Made by a program: the position numbers and the translations under genes | Shown: positions 1-12,625 of the stretch, piece by piece | Numbering within the stretch: position 1 is the stretch's first letter | Layout: the number at the start of each line of letters is the position of its first letter | Assembly: GCF_964204865.1 (NCBI RefSeq) | Contig: NC_135263.1 | Coordinates: forward strand, 17,901,426 to 17,965,425 | Length of the DNA: 64,000 nt | Direction: 5' to 3' | Source of the DNA: Styela clava | Lineage: Eukaryota; Chordata; Ascidiacea; Stolidobranchia; Styelidae | Notes under the pieces: model-generated | Seen by the model: the letters and a program-made list of their open reading frames with translations, nothing else | What the model was told of the DNA's origin: nothing | Database searches by the model: none

Positions 1-97
1 AAGCAAGCGAAAAAAATTGCCTCTACCCGACTGTATATACATCCATGAATCAATAACACAAATTGCATTTGGTCCTTTGCATTCAAGGAATTATGAG

Positions 98-423
98 GAA
101 ACGAAATCATGAAGAGAGATGCACAAAATATTTGTCAAATTGATGAAGCTGATTGTGTATATGAGAAAGTATCGAACATCAGAAACTTCTGTCTAGGGAA
201 ATTCAAAGAGGTAAGTCAGTTTTTAACAACTGTATATAGTAGCTACCATGAAAATCATTTCCCCACATCACAACATATTCCACCTCTTAAAATGTAGAAA
301 TTGGATGTTTTTAGATAGACGATTCAATTATATAAATTGAGCTTGCATCTACTTGAATGTTTTGACTGAATCGATTTGTAGAAACAAGAACTGGGAAAAA
401 GTTCGACTGATTTTGAATCATAA
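98..423 (+). CDS. Last two exons of an unrecognised gene (5' end outside window)
   Basis: An open exon ends at 210 in AAAGAG followed by a strong donor, gtaagt. The next exon starts at 382 after tttgtag and adds 13 codons (KQELGKSSTDFES) before TAA at 421-423. The phase is 0 on both sides, so the join stays open. The upstream exon has an in-frame stop at 94-96. It therefore starts either at an acceptor near 97 or at ATG 109; I favour an internal exon of a longer gene because the protein would otherwise be only about 47 residues. The visible part is charged, with cysteines in FCLGKF, and resembles no family I know. The coding call is moderate to weak and the function is unknown. Confidence 0.33.
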
Positions 424-2069
424 ATTTGCATTCAAGGCAGAAAATTTATTTCAACTTGATGGGCAGTTAGGCATCACTGAGTCGTCTTGTTTTCTGACTA
501 TTTCTGTATTTGCTGGTAACTATAAAACAACCATTTTCCAGTAACTTGATAATGTTGTGCCATATGCTAGCTTTGTTTATTGTGAAAAGCGTAATAGATT
601 TTAATCTACATTTTTCTTGTTTTCAGATTGGGCCCGACACAAATGTGAGAAGCTAGTCTACCGGATTAAAAATACAGACTGTTTGAATTACAGTTAGCGC
701 TAGGTAATTATTGAATGAAAATCAAATGCATTGGATTTACATCACTCTATCTTGGAGATAGATGTGTTTGAAAGTGGAAATAAAGTGAAGAGATTCGATG
801 AAAATTGTTATTCACATTTGTAAGCTGCCTAGTTCAAGACCTGAATTAAATATCATTTGTTTTTCCACATGACATAGACTGCTATTGTTGATGAAAAGTA
901 TAGCATTCGACGATGATGCTCACAAATCAATCTAATACATTTGGACATTGTGCAATCGAGTTGTTTGACTTTTATGGAATTTTTGAAAATTCTAGGTAAA
1001 TGCCAATTGTGGTACAGAATACTGATGGGGGGTGGAGAAATATTTGAAATGAAGCACAAAAATCATTTACGCATGGAATGCTTAGAGCACAGCAGATGTC
1101 ACATGCACCAGGTATTTCAATCCGAATGTGTACGTGTCAAACATGATGCAGTCATACTCTGGTTTAGGTTTCAAGGGGTAATTTCGTATATCTTCCATTC
1201 AACATGTAAAATTGAATATTCACTTAATGAAATATTAGTGAGGTTTGGCTAGCTTATGTTTCTTAATTTACAGATATAGACATAGTTTTTCATTATCAAT
1301 TTGGTATAGAGTGACTTTGCAGGACTTTTCTCATTCTAAGGATGCTGAAGACACTATATATAATAAGTGTTTCATGCGTCAATGATTTATTTAGTATTGA
1401 ACCCGTCTGATTATTTATGTAACTGTGTGGGGTGGTAACAGTCTCAGTGATCCTCCAAGGTTGCATCGTTACTCCCCAATCATAGCGAAAGCGTTCGTTT
1501 ATCATTTTTATATGTATGCGTATATGTGTTCTATCTAGTTTTGGCAAATGAAATAAACACTCAGCACCAGTTCTCAAACTTTTTTGTACCCTTGCCCTCT
1601 TACAGCACTTAATAATATGCATCGCCCTGGAGGAAATAAAAAAAAAATGTTGAGTAATAAATAATTTTACAAACTTAATAAAAATTTAGACTAATCAAAT
1701 ATATATCAAGGTGTTGTTTGATGATACATACAACCGACCTTGGGGCCTTGACACGAGTTTTTTAATATTTGAAGAAATTTTGATCAGGTACAATATTGAA
1801 TCGCCTCGTTCGCTGATGGAACTGGTCACTGATCTGTTTCACTGCTTTTATAGCAATTGGCATCATGGCTAAAAAGTCCCGACCGGGAATTCGAGGGAAA
1901 ATGCTTCAACCGCAGCGTGGCTTTTGACGTTGCAGTATAATTTAGCAAGTTACTTCCCCGTGGATCAAAAGCAATTTCGTGCGATCTTTTGCAGGTATCA
2001 GATTCAGATAATTTATTACTATTATGCAAGAATCGACACAAATTGAAGCACGTAAAATTGACAAACGTG
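424..2069. other. Non-coding stretch; hAT-like terminal sequence near 1560
   Basis: Short ORFs on both strands here (for example 941-1252 and 1296-1622) lack splice context and protein-like composition. Around 1563-1600 the sequence CAGTTCTCAAACTTTTTTG resembles one end of a hAT-type non-autonomous element; no partner end was found. An acceptor-like ttgttttcag at 616-625 may belong to an untranslated exon of the upstream gene. Nothing else is recognised. Confidence 0.4.
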
Positions 2070-2495
2070 TATAATGACAAAGTAAACAAGAGAGCTACGC
2101 ACAAATATATGGACACGTCAGACCAGAGCGAATCAGTCCTTACCGCTACCTTTGACGCTACCGGTACCCTCAAAAAAGTTCTGAATTTCCAGTAGCAAGA
2201 ATTTTGCAGAATCAAAACGTACAGCCAGTCATGACACTGACTAAAATCCGTGTTCCCATGGATAAAAAATAATACAGCAAAATTTTAGACGAAATATCAA
2301 ATTTCATAGAATTCACGCAAAATTTTGAAATAAATAAAAGTAATAGCCTTCTAGCGAAAAAATTAATCTTTAACCACTGAAAATTTCAAAGCAATTGGTC
2401 CAGTATTCGAAGAGAAAAGCGACTTTTTAAAAACGAAGAACAAGAACAACAACATAATATTGAAACGATCGTTATGTCCACTACGTGTCCAAAAA
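2070..2495 (-). repeat. Dispersed repeat family A, copy 1
   Basis: This copy begins with the segment containing acaagagagctacgcacaaa and tatggacacg. It ends with a block reading 'aatctttaaccactgaaaat' and 'caaagcaattggtccagtat', then a run of aac/aat triplets and gaaacgatcgttatgtccac. The same blocks recur at 39795-40320 in this orientation and at 16370-16655 and 16905-17340 reversed. It encodes no protein that I recognise. The minus-strand ORF at 1826-2215 overlaps it and is probably a chance ORF. Confidence 0.7.
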
Positions 2496-2514
2496 TGCAA
2501 TTATACACATATAG

Positions 2515-5452
2515 GCCGCGAGCCGAGGCCATTTATCTTTCAGTTTCGTAGCGCACATCGGGTAACTACCTGAAAATGATTTTAAAATGTTCCTTAGAAA
2601 TTTAGTAACAAATATTGCCTTGTTCCCACTTCCAAAAGTTGCACGTTTTACAGAAAAGACGCTTTTACTACAATAAATATGTGTTACCATCTGTCCTATT
2701 TTCTCTGCTTTTCCGGTATCATGGGCCAATGAACGCAGACTTCTGCACGACGTAACAGTCAAGTTAGTCAGCTGTAGGTGGATCCCCAGTGGTCGGATGA
2801 ATATCAGATGTACTCAACTGCTCGCTTTTGCGTTGAGTAGCCTTTCCATAGTTTTTTTCAGTTACCGGTAATATTAGTCCAGTTATTCCAAGGAAGTGTT
2901 GAAAAGTATAGGTAAGATATTAAACACTTGTATATCCTTGCCATAAATAGCAATTTTAGTTGAGCACTAGCTCATAAGACGTTGTTAAATAGGTACCGTG
3001 CGGTAACTCCAAGGAAGGGTAGACCTAGAATAATATGTCACAAACAACGATATTTTCTGGCTTGCATGAAATGTTTATGATTAATTTAATGACTCTTCTT
3101 GACTATTCAGCAGACTTATACTACTATATAGGCCACAGCATATTTGGAAATAGAAATGAATGGCTGTTTCTGTAATGCACGGTTGTGTGAAAGAGAAGAA
3201 ATTAATCAATTTTACTAATGTCGGTTGGTCTAAATCTAAATTCATAGAGTCGACGAGAACCTGGGAAGCAATGATAAGTTATGCCGGAGTGGAAAGAAAG
3301 GTAGCATTGGAAATGATTGAGAGGTGAGAAATGAAGTTGTAGACAAACAGTTGATGTTTCAAAATATAGTCTATAGTCCATACTCATACTGTCATAGGAC
3401 ATTTCAGACTGTGATATATCAAAATTTAGTGTAGATATAGTCTAGTAATGGTATGCAAACACTGCTGGACTGTAGAACATGCAATGAGCATATATACGCT
3501 CATTTAGTACATCAGATAAAATGCATTATGTATTCAAGGTATTAGTTAGTATTTAGGGGTATTTTTAAAATCATGCTGCTCCAAATATTATTTTCTTCCT
3601 TATTTTAGATACTGTACTACAAAAGAAAACGGCAATGTTCCACCAATCCGACCTAACGCAGGCTCTGATCCCTGCTGCTATCAGTGCTATAAAATGGATT
3701 AAACAAGAAGTCTTGAAGCTTAAAGGTATATGAGAATCATAATAGTTGCAAACAGCTTAGATGGGCTATTCATATTGAAATACTTTAGCACTTTTCTGCA
3801 ATTGGAACTGCCCATCAAATTCATGTTGGAGACTTCATTGAGATTTTCAATTCATTTTTTTCCCTCGACTATGAAGATCTTTCGAGGTTAACGAGGTATT
3901 AATAAATAAAGCTGAGGAATTTGAAGAGGATATGAAGAATGTAAATGATACCAGGGCACGTCTATTTAACACTGTCAAACATAAGGATTATACTCTTCAC
4001 CCAATAATGATTCACTGAAGAAGCATGTGGCCCTCAAATCAGTTCTTGAGTTGGCAAACTGCAAAGAAAAATAGTCAAAATAATTTATGAAAGTGTGCCA
4101 AAATCAACTTAAATTGCACAGATTTTTGTTTTTGTATTGACTGCAGAAATCACAGTACACCTATAGAGGAAAAGTCGATTTTTGAGATAGTGGATTTCGA
4201 AAACAATTCAGAAGAAAGTGAATTAGATATTACAGTTGATTTAATAAGTATCATACATTTGTTTTTTTTTTCGGACATTTGTTAGTGTCTCAGTCCTGTT
4301 TCTAGAAATATTATTGCCTTTGTTCAAATACATAACCACATAAACTAAAAAAAGATTAATTGTAAATTGTAATATTTCTGTTCACTATGTTATGTACATA
4401 TTGTACATTCATTTAATTTTCTTGACTTATGCGGTAAATTTCTAAGTGAGAAATAACTGATTTATTTGTGTTTTCGTGCTCACGATGTTAATTTGTGACT
4501 TCATTGCTTAAAAATAAATACGTTTGATACTTGATAGCTTCTATAAAATGGATGTAGCTTTTTATGCTGTTCTTGTTGTAAACTGCTTGTGGTTATTACA
4601 TAAAATTTATTCTCAAATGTGAATCAGCGTTGTTGGTGTCGCTGCTTTCGAGGTCACTCCCGACTCCTGTCACACAATTAAAGTATTTTTTGTTGTTGGT
4701 TACGTGTATGCCATATTTTTCGTAATCTACCTAATAAATTATGATTGACTGAGGAAGTCCGATTTTGGTCAGGCAAAACATTACAGGAATACATTTGTGT
4801 TAGTGTGCTGTAGGGCTCTCGAATTGTATAGTTCTTATGTATGCGTTGTAAACTTATGGTTATTGAATTTCCGGGAACCTCTTATATTCAATTTCGCACC
4901 AGGATTGTGGAACAAGCTGTAATGCGTTCATTATGTTCGTTTTCACACAAAACTGAAGAATTTATTTAGTTACCAGATGTGCGCTACGAAACTCATTTTC
5001 TGGGCGTTTTCATGGTTTCGTCTCACGGCCCATATCCGTGGTAAGGATCTACAAGTGTTTAATAATTTACTTATACATTTTTCAACAACGTCTTAGCATA
5101 ACTTAACTAATAATAACTAAACAGGGCTATGGAAAGCCTGCCCAACTCAGCGCAAGGTCGAGCAGAAATAACTAATATTCATCCGCTCGCTAACAGCTGG
5201 TTTAATTCAATTGTTACGTCATGCAGAAGTCATTGTTCAGTGCCGAAAATGTAGAGAATATAGGACAGATCGTAGCACATATTTCTTGTAGTAAAAGCGT
5301 CTTTTCCGTAAAACGTGCAACTTTTGGAAGTGGGAACAAGGCAATATTTGTTACTAAATTTTTAAGGAACATTTTAAAATCATTTTCAGGTAGTTACCTG
5401 ATGTGCGCTACGAAACTCACTTTCTAGGCGTTTTTCAGGGCCTCGGCTCGCG
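2515..5452. mobile_element. DNA transposon with long (~430 bp) terminal inverted repeats
   Basis: The left end starts TAGGCCGCGAGCCGAGGCC. The right end finishes with its reverse complement, GGCCTCGGCTCGCGGCCTA. Beyond these 19 bases the two ends stay complementary inward over about 430 bp (roughly 2515-2945 against 5037-5452), including a stretch containing GCGCTACGAAAC and another containing AACACTTGTA. The ORFs at 2481-2762 (-) and 5221-5427 (+) are the same sequence in opposite orientation and are not genes. A third partial copy of the end sequence lies at about 4970-5035. No convincing target duplication is visible apart from a possible TA. The inner 2 kb carries exon-like ORFs. The superfamily is unclear. 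Confidence 0.75.
3160..4018 (+). CDS. Possible spliced ORF inside the long-TIR element, function unknown
   Basis: The first exon runs 3160-3323, from ATG (in-frame TGA just upstream) to GAGAG|gtgaga, and leaves phase 2. It encodes 54 residues including NVGWSKSKFIESTRTWEAM. Two downstream exons are phase-compatible. One is 3609-3702 after tattttag; it gives 30 residues ending in the Cys-rich SDPCCYQCYKMD and then TAA. The other is 3877-4018 after ctatgaag; it gives an acidic 47-residue end containing EEFEEDMKNV. A further open, acidic exon-like stretch follows ctgcag at 4146. The Cys-rich end could form part of a metal-binding domain, as in many transposon-encoded proteins. I cannot assign a family or choose between the joins. 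Confidence 0.4.
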
Positions 5453-5459
5453 GCCTAAT

Positions 5460-6246
5460 AAGAATTCATACAAGTGAGAGATTCATAGCAATAGATGAGG
5501 AGTCGCGAAAGACTGTGACAGTCATCGACACCTGTGGGCTGAGGTTTTAGAGGGAATGACAAAAAAATTATACCGCTCGAAATTATTCACGGATTGAGAT
5601 AGTTTCGTGATCACACTCTACTGCAAGAGATATGCAGCGTACTTCGAGCATAGTGAAGTATTTTAGTGGAACCTATTATGTTATTAAATGTTATTTATGT
5701 GGCAAAAATTTGAGATATCATAAAAAAGAACAGCATTAATTGCGACCAGCTCTGCCTGTTCTGTACGAGTGTACTAGTTGACTTACACCAAAATATGTTA
5801 TATAGTAGTAGTATATATTTACGGTTAAACATATATTTTGTAAAATTCATTTTTGTTTCGCGATATTTTTTACTGTTATCGAGTTTTCGCCCGTAATTGT
5901 ATCTCTTTTCACCCCCCAGGGATCAATATCACCCTCTTTGAGAATCGCTGCTCTTCATCATTATTACACTCTACCACCAGTATTGCTGAAATCTTTATTG
6001 TTGCTATCTTTCCTAGCTGTATCAATAATCGCCAGTAAGTTGAATGAACAATTTCGTTTTGAACACTTTGTGTCTGTGTTACGGATATATATTCGCAATA
6101 CTTCAAAAGAATTTATTCGCATTTGTAGAAGCTGACAAGAACACAAACGTGCATAGCAATTTCTTTTTCACGTGTAATAGACTTGCCAGAATTTGATATG
6201 AAAAACTATGAATTGAAAAAAAAACACAGTTTATTTACAACAAATA
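5460..6246. other. Non-coding AT-rich stretch
   Basis: Overlapping short ORFs occur on both strands around 5850-6150. Their mirror-image arrangement and AT-rich composition argue against coding. No repeat partner was noticed within the window. Confidence 0.4.
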
Positions 6247-6254
6247 GTCTAGTC

Positions 6255-7531
6255 CAGGGGTGGGCAACATACGACCCGCCGGATCCGGCCCGCGACGAGA
6301 TTTTGACCGGCCCGCTGACTGTATCCAACCACACCCTGTAATGTGGTCCGACGCATCATTCCTGAAAGTTGCCGATCTACTTTCACCGCACTGTCAGTGC
6401 AAGCTGGTAAAATAAACAATTGTCTTAGTGAACAAACAATTGCGTTAGCACACTTGTTAAACAAACAATATAGGGTCAAAGCAGAAAGCGTTGTAAACAT
6501 TCCATAAACATAATCCATATCCACATAAACAGATTCATTATTTTGTCAACCAAAAACAAACAGTCATCAATACGAAAAAAATACATAACACAAATAAAAT
6601 AGCTTCGGTGTTGACAGGAGGGAGCGATACGACCATGAGGTCATCGAGGTCAACTCCCACCCTATTTTCTGAAGTGATTAAGTTTCACACTGAAGATGAC
6701 TATTAGAAAAGTTGGTCTGTCAAATAATACTTTCAAAAATTCGATGTAATCTCAGAAAACTATTGGGGGAGGGCATGTTTTATTGAGAACTCATTTACAC
6801 AATAAAAGTTCTATATGCCTTAGATCAGTGGTTCCCAACCGTCGGTCCGTGGACCGGTTGTTTTTCTACCGTCTCAATCGCTTTACCGAAGCCAAAAAGA
6901 CGAAGTTACTTTGGTTTATTACGCAATTTCTCTTCCGCCGTCATATTGCTGTTGGATACGTGCGGGATGGCCCGGCGACGTCTTGGTGCCGAGTAATCAT
7001 ACTTTTCGGTTCATCGCGAAAGCGCTCCGTCAAATCTCGCAAGATTCAGAAGCCTGGAAATCAGCATGCGTGCTTTTACCGTTCTGCATGCTTTTCTCGA
7101 TTAATAGGTCAAAGTTATGTTGGTTTATTACGCAATTTCTCCTCCACCGCCATATTGGTGTTTGATAAGTGCGGTATTAATGGCCCGGCGACGTCTTGGC
7201 GCTGAGTAATCACTTTTTGCTTTTTCGGTTCCGATTCATCGTGAAAGCGCTCCGTCAAATCTCGCAAGATTCAGAAACCTGCAAATCAGCATGCGTGCTT
7301 TTTCCGCTTTGCATGCTTTTCTTGATTAATCCAAATCCATCCAAATAAAAGGTTATGAATATTTCCTTGTTTAAACCAGAATGTATCAAGATAGACAGTA
7401 TAATATTCCAGAGCATCACCATGAGCATCTAATAAAGATTGGATACCGAAGAAGTTTTGTAATCTTCCGGCCCGCTGAGTACTTCATTTTCCCACATCTG
7501 GCCCGTCGACTAGAGAAGTTGCCCATCCCTG
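6255..7531. mobile_element. Non-autonomous hAT element with 8-bp TSD
   Basis: The left end is CAGGGGTGGGCAAC and the right end GTTGCCCATCCCTG, the typical inverted ends of hAT elements. The flanks carry a perfect 8-bp duplication, GTCTAGTC, at 6247-6254 and 7532-7539. The 1277-bp interior has no transposase. A second hAT-style start, CAGTGGTTCCCAACC at 6826, lies inside and suggests a nested insertion whose other end I could not place. Confidence 0.88.
6911..7330. repeat. Two tandem ~209-bp units inside the hAT element
   Basis: The segment starting TTGGTTTATTACGCAATTTC at 6911 repeats from 7120. Shared blocks include GGCCCGGCGACGTCTTGG, AAAGCGCTCCGTCAAATCTC and AATCAGCATGCGTGC. The overlapping ORFs at 6783-7205 and 6911-7165 are the repeat read in two frames and are not taken as genes. 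Confidence 0.8.
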
Positions 7532-7651
7532 GTCTAGTCCAACATATATATATATTATTTATAAAATAATAGGAAGCACAAGTAACAATGGGGGCCTTTT
7601 GTAAAACATCATGTCTTACCGCTGATCATGTTCTTTTAGTAGACATTAGAC

Positions 7652-8973
7652 CAGTGTTTCCCAACCCGAGTCCGTGGTCTCAAATGAGTCCGCGGAGCGT
7701 TTGAATGAGTCGGCGACAAAAATTCAAACGTTTTTGCGAAACTTCAGTATCAGCCACGTTACGATTTATGTTAGAATTTACACAAAACATAAAAAGCAAG
7801 TTTAGTCACATAACATTAATCGAGTCAATAATTACTGGTTACTGAGTAGGGCTGGGCATATATATATTTGAATATTGAACTATTAGAATAGCAATTTACT
7901 ATTCGAAAATTTGGTAACAGGTGGCGCGACACGTCACTTGCGCTTAACAGACGATTGAATTTCACAACTCACTTGCGGATTTACGACGAAAACACGAGTC
8001 TGCACACGGTTCGATAGATACCTCAGTGGTGTTTCTCGCGAGTTCGAACAATGAGGAATAAATTTTTTTTTCTGGTAGGTGTCAATGGTGGCAAGCCAAA
8101 TTTTATTGAAAAGCGGCAATACAAAATAATAAAAATAAAATGGAGAACACCATGAGTTTTGTTTTATGATGGTCCGCGATCGATTAAAAGCGCTTTTTTA
8201 GACATTGCGGATCCAAAATTTTGGATGATACCGTACCAGGACATTTTCCCTTGGGATTCTTTGCTATACTGCCTCCACATTGGTACGTACAGTACTGCCG
8301 TGGGTGTTGTACGAACAGCTCATAATTGTCGAATTCACAAAAATGCGAATCAAAACAAAATATAATCGTGCACTTTACCACGCATTTTTGCGTTCACGGA
8401 TTGTCATCATATTTTCTGAGTAGTATTGCTTTTATTTCGTCAACACAACCGCAGATTAAAAAGCTCACAATTAAATTAATAATAAAGCAAGGCAATGAAT
8501 ATGTATTTTGATTTACTAGTATACTTTAAATATATTTTAAGTACTGAATCAAGTTGTACTTTTGGAAATTTATAACAGATACTAGGATTTTCTAACGGCA
8601 ATAACAAATTCGCAAGATCGCAAAAAATATGTATCAAAACTAAATATATATGATCGGGCAATATATTCTCACATTATTATGTTTGCAGATCGCCGTTGCA
8701 TTTTAGAGAAGTAATGCTTTCATCTTGTTGTCGACGCAACGCGAGTTACCATGAACACAATTAAATTAAAATAGAAAGACATTTTCTCGTCGTTGTAGTG
8801 GATTGAATTTTGTTCGAGAGAAAAGGCCATTTTTGAAAATCGTTAAAATTCAGTTGTGTTTGCTTTTATTGCTCCTTCACATAGAGTACGGTTGCAATAA
8901 ACGCACCTTGAGTCCGCAAAGGTTTTCGCCGATAAGAAAATAGTCCGCGACCAAAAAAGGTTGGGAAACGCTG
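7652..8973. mobile_element. Non-autonomous hAT element with 8-bp TSD
   Basis: The ends are CAGTGTTTCCCAACC and GGTTGGGAAACGCTG. The 8-bp duplication CATTAGAC flanks it exactly (7644-7651 and 8974-8981). The interior (1322 bp) has no intact ORF of note. The right end recurs almost unchanged at 46374-46412, beside the large satellite. The stretch near 7853 (gggctgggcatatatatatt) may be a further small insertion. Confidence 0.88.
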
Positions 8974-8981
8974 CATTAGAC

Positions 8982-9950
8982 AATACGTTTATTTCGCCGT
9001 GCAAAAAGCACAACACAAATTATTATATACTACAGTAAGGAATTCCATTGAAATTGACAGTAGGTTACGAAAGACCAAAAATGGCCATCATAAGTCTGCG
9101 ACACAGAGATTTAAAATGAGTCAAAAAAGGGGATTTAATGAAGTAATAAACACAAAGAGAAACTTGGTCATTTAAAAAGTGACGCAGGCTGAAAAATATG
9201 GTTTGTGAGACCTTCAAATGTAAATATTTTTGTAATCCGAAACATCGTTAAATTGACTGGCTAATTTTGAACCAATGTTAGTGAAATACCTGTAATTTGT
9301 CAGAAAAAAATAGTTTTGTTTTGTAAAAAAATACGCCGAAATTTTGAAATTCTCATATGTCAATAAGAAAAAACACGACGTGTCTCCGTAATTGCAGATA
9401 GTTTTAGCCGTAGACTTACTATGTCGGTTCCACAATTTTCGAGAGAGATACCACTCCTCAATACAATGTGATGCATTTGGTGGGTAAAAGTAGTTCATGT
9501 AATGATTCTAAAATAACTTTGCTCTGAGCGAAGTTTTGTAGCTTTTAGCAAAAAATTTCTTTCTTTCTTTGTAGAAAGAAACGCACATAATAAACTAGAT
9601 TAGAAAAAGTTATTAATGAACCGACCCTTTGATGAACCGAACCGATTGATGCCCATTATATTCCGTGTTATATTAGTTCGGCATGAAACTGTTTTTATCA
9701 GGCAATATTTACTCCTGGTAGGTAATGTTTCATTTCTACGCGAACCGAACACACAAATACATCGAACCAACACATGCTTATTCACATGTACCCTAATAAG
9801 AATAATTAGGAATTTTCGTAGATATTCGAGAAAGGGAGACGGCACAATTGTTATAAATGACTCATTATTTTCAACTTGCGTGTTTTTATATTTATATCTG
9901 TCGTCGTTTATATTATGAGATTTTTTAGTGGGCTATATACAAACGGTACC
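8982..9950. other. No gene seen
   Basis: Short ORFs at 9214-9498 (-) and 9600-9918 (both strands) overlap each other and show no splice context or recognisable motif. No repeat boundary is visible. Confidence 0.35.
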
Positions 9951-10066
9951 TACCGTGTTTCCCCGAAAATAAGACATATCCTGAAAATAAGGCCTAGCGT
10001 GAATTTTAAAAATGATTTAAAATAAATTGAAATAAGACCCAGTATTATTTTCGCGGAAACAAGGTA
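9951..10066. mobile_element. Short palindromic MITE with TA flanks
   Basis: It begins TACCGTGTTTCCCCGAAAAT and ends TCGCGGAAACAAGGTA, with TA at both edges. Internal blocks of the form aaataaga/aataaggc are repeated. A longer copy of the same family lies at 56460-56848. TA flanks fit Tc1/mariner-type mobilisation, which is inferred. Confidence 0.7.
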
Positions 10067-10439
10067 TATGTATTCTTTTTAAGCATCGAATCTTCGATTT
10101 CCAGCTGTATATATATAATTGTTTGTATTGATATTTATAGAAGTAAAAATACATCTAGGGCGTCAGTTGATAAAAACAGAATTGACGTGGACTTGAAATT
10201 GGAACCCGAGTCTAAAAAATGCGTGGATTCGACTCATATCCAATCTCGGCCCATCCTTAGATAGTCTACTTACCGTGAAACAACAACAACAGATGCAGCT
10301 CAAAATATAAAACGTGAAATATAACAAGAACACATGATGCTCTGGCGTGATCAAAACTCGTATGCACTGTAAAACTTTTGTTATGTAAGCAGGCAGCCTT
10401 TTTACGGAATTGTTATTTAAATTTCACATATGACGGTAG

Positions 10440-10670
10440 TCAATTTGCGAAGAAATAGCGTTCTAATATTGTTTTGATGTTATTTTTATGTTTTCTCTTC
10501 AAGTTCGAAATTGAAATGTATTCGAATAACTGACAATATTCTTGTACACGAGGTTGTGGTTGTGCTTGTCGGTTATAACCATTACTGTCCAATAACCAGT
10601 CGGTTATGTCATTGATAGTTTTCAAGACTAATGCGTTTTTACGGGATATTTCTTTAATTTTCGGTGACAT
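10440..10670 (-). CDS. Small ORF, doubtful gene
   Basis: It encodes 76 residues from ATG to TGA. The composition is protein-like: charged at the start (SPKIKEISRKNALVL), amphipathic in the middle and basic at the end (NLKRKHKNNIKTILERYFF). Upstream on this strand is a poor TATA-like run. No repeat partner or splice site was noted. It could be a small gene, a retroposed fragment or chance. Confidence 0.2.
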   Translation of the reverse strand: MSPKIKEISRKNALVLKTINDITDWLLDSNGYNRQAQPQPRVQEYCQLFEYISISNLKRKHKNNIKTILERYFFAN

Positions 10671-10887
10671 TTACTATTATATTAATAAATAGGGTTTCAA
10701 GAGTAAGATATAACTATTAGTATGTCTATTACTAGTTTTACGCATCACAGTTTCAGGTCGTAAATGCGATATATATATATTTGATTTGACTTTCCCTCTT
10801 TTTCTTTTATAATAGAACTTTGTATGGTGGATATATGATTTCGTGGTAATTTTCGGAATTTTTTTTAAATTTTTAGTCGATATAAAC

Positions 10888-12420
10888 CGGAAGTGGCCAA
10901 CAAGTCGATCGCAATCGACCGATCCGGTGATTTCCCTACCCCCCCTCCTTAATTTTCAGGCGTGACAAAATGCTTTAATTCTTAGCGTAAATAAAAATGT
11001 TTTTAAATATTCAGATAGTGGCTTATATGCCAATGCGGATGATCAGTCAAACACATTTTTGTAAGTTACAAATAGTTCTATCGCTAATAACAAAATATTT
11101 ATCACTCCCTAAATTTGGAAACACGGCAGGTAAAATAAAAAACTGGGGATCATACCAATCTGAGAATTTGATAACATACCTCTAAATATTGCCTTGAACC
11201 AGTTAATGCAGCGCATGTTGTGTGCTTTTAAACCAGGAATAAGACAGTACTATGTACGCACAAAATACGACACAGATACAGTATTTGAGCGTGGTCAAGG
11301 CCGATAGAGCATGTTATTACTAAGTTTCACCGCTGCCAATTTTAGGAAATGTACTGACGAACGATCGTACGATAACTTCGGCAGTATGCGAAAGTATTTG
11401 TCTCTCTTGAAGTGACATCAGAATGCGCAATTCTTTCCAGTTCCAAGCGAGCAGAGAATCTAGAACTAGAAAGAAATTGGTAAATTAGTGAGTTTGAGCA
11501 GGCATGTATCACTTATGGTTGGGGATATTTATTTTCGCTGATTATATCAGTATTCTGCAATCGGGTATACGGTATATCCAGGTGTACAGTATACCGGATC
11601 ATAAGTAGGTTATACAACTGAGAAACGATATACGAAGGGATGTACAGCATAAGCCAGGGATCCTAAACTTTAAACTATTGAATAATCAATCGGAGACAAC
11701 AATGCAAACGCGGCGCACATGAAATATAAAATGTCTTTCTCGCAAGAACCGACTTGAGCACATTGTTACATCACCTATTATATAGAAATAGATAATGTAA
11801 GCACTTGTCTGGGTTGATGATTTCGGCTGCCATGCTCGTCGCGTTATTCACGTTGAACATTATTCCTGTTGACGCTAGGGCGGTCAGTAAAATTTACACC
11901 GTTTATAACATGCGGACAATAGACCATTAGATTGCATGGTGATATAGCAGTATCGTCAGTATTAGTTTTTTAAATCTGTGCTTGAAATTTAAAAATGTTT
12001 ATTTAAACGTTAAATAATTATTGGTATTTGTGAGGTATACAAAGTTCTTGAAAGATTGTAAAAGGTAGAAAAGGTTGAAGATCGCTGGATTAGATAATAT
12101 ATTGATATATACTTGGAAAGGTCTTTTGAGGAATTTTCAACACTTACTAAAAATTAGGCATGTCTTAAGTCTGGATTGTACGATTGGAATGAAACTTAAA
12201 TAAATAACGAAGCATTTCCTCCGGATACAATTACATAATCAAATTAAATGGGACGTAAAAATACGATTTTTCATGGCATTTCATTAAGAATGCGCCCAAA
12301 GAACCGAGCTTTTTGGCAGCGGCGGAATTTCCTGTATGCGTCTGTGCAGTTTTCTGCATATTCAGTACTATCATATTACCCATCAGTTGATCGCGGTCGC
12401 AAGTGGGTTGGCCACCCCCG
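10888..12420. mobile_element. Non-autonomous hAT element with near-perfect 8-bp TSD
   Basis: The left end is CGGAAGTGGCCAACAAGTCG and the right end GGTTGGCCACCCCCG. The flanking octamers are ATATAAAC (10880-10887) and ATATGAAC (12421-12428), one mismatch apart. Near each end is a gatcgc-rich motif, as in related elements. The inner end near 12060-12080 (AAGGTTGAAGATCGCTGG) looks like the right terminus of another nested hAT element. The part from 12080 to 12420 recurs at 46413-46758. The ORF at 12248-12445 is inside this repeat and is not a gene. Confidence 0.72.
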
Positions 12421-12625
12421 ATATGAACAAATAGAAGAAAGTTAAAGGGTATGGTTTACACGTTTATATGTGTGTTGATATGACATTGAAACATGCTGGT
12501 TGTGAGATATTTTGTTATTTCTTATCTGAAGTGTAATTAGTCACGTTAATCCTATCTTCTCTAACTAGCAATAAGCCTGAATTTGTCAGCAATACCAAAC
12601 CAGGATTTGTATCTGAATAGAAAAT

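Noticed and set aside
2481..5427. Two related 'genes' at 2481-2762 (-) and 5221-5427 (+)
   Set aside because: Identical peptide stretches in opposite orientation arise from the long inverted repeats.
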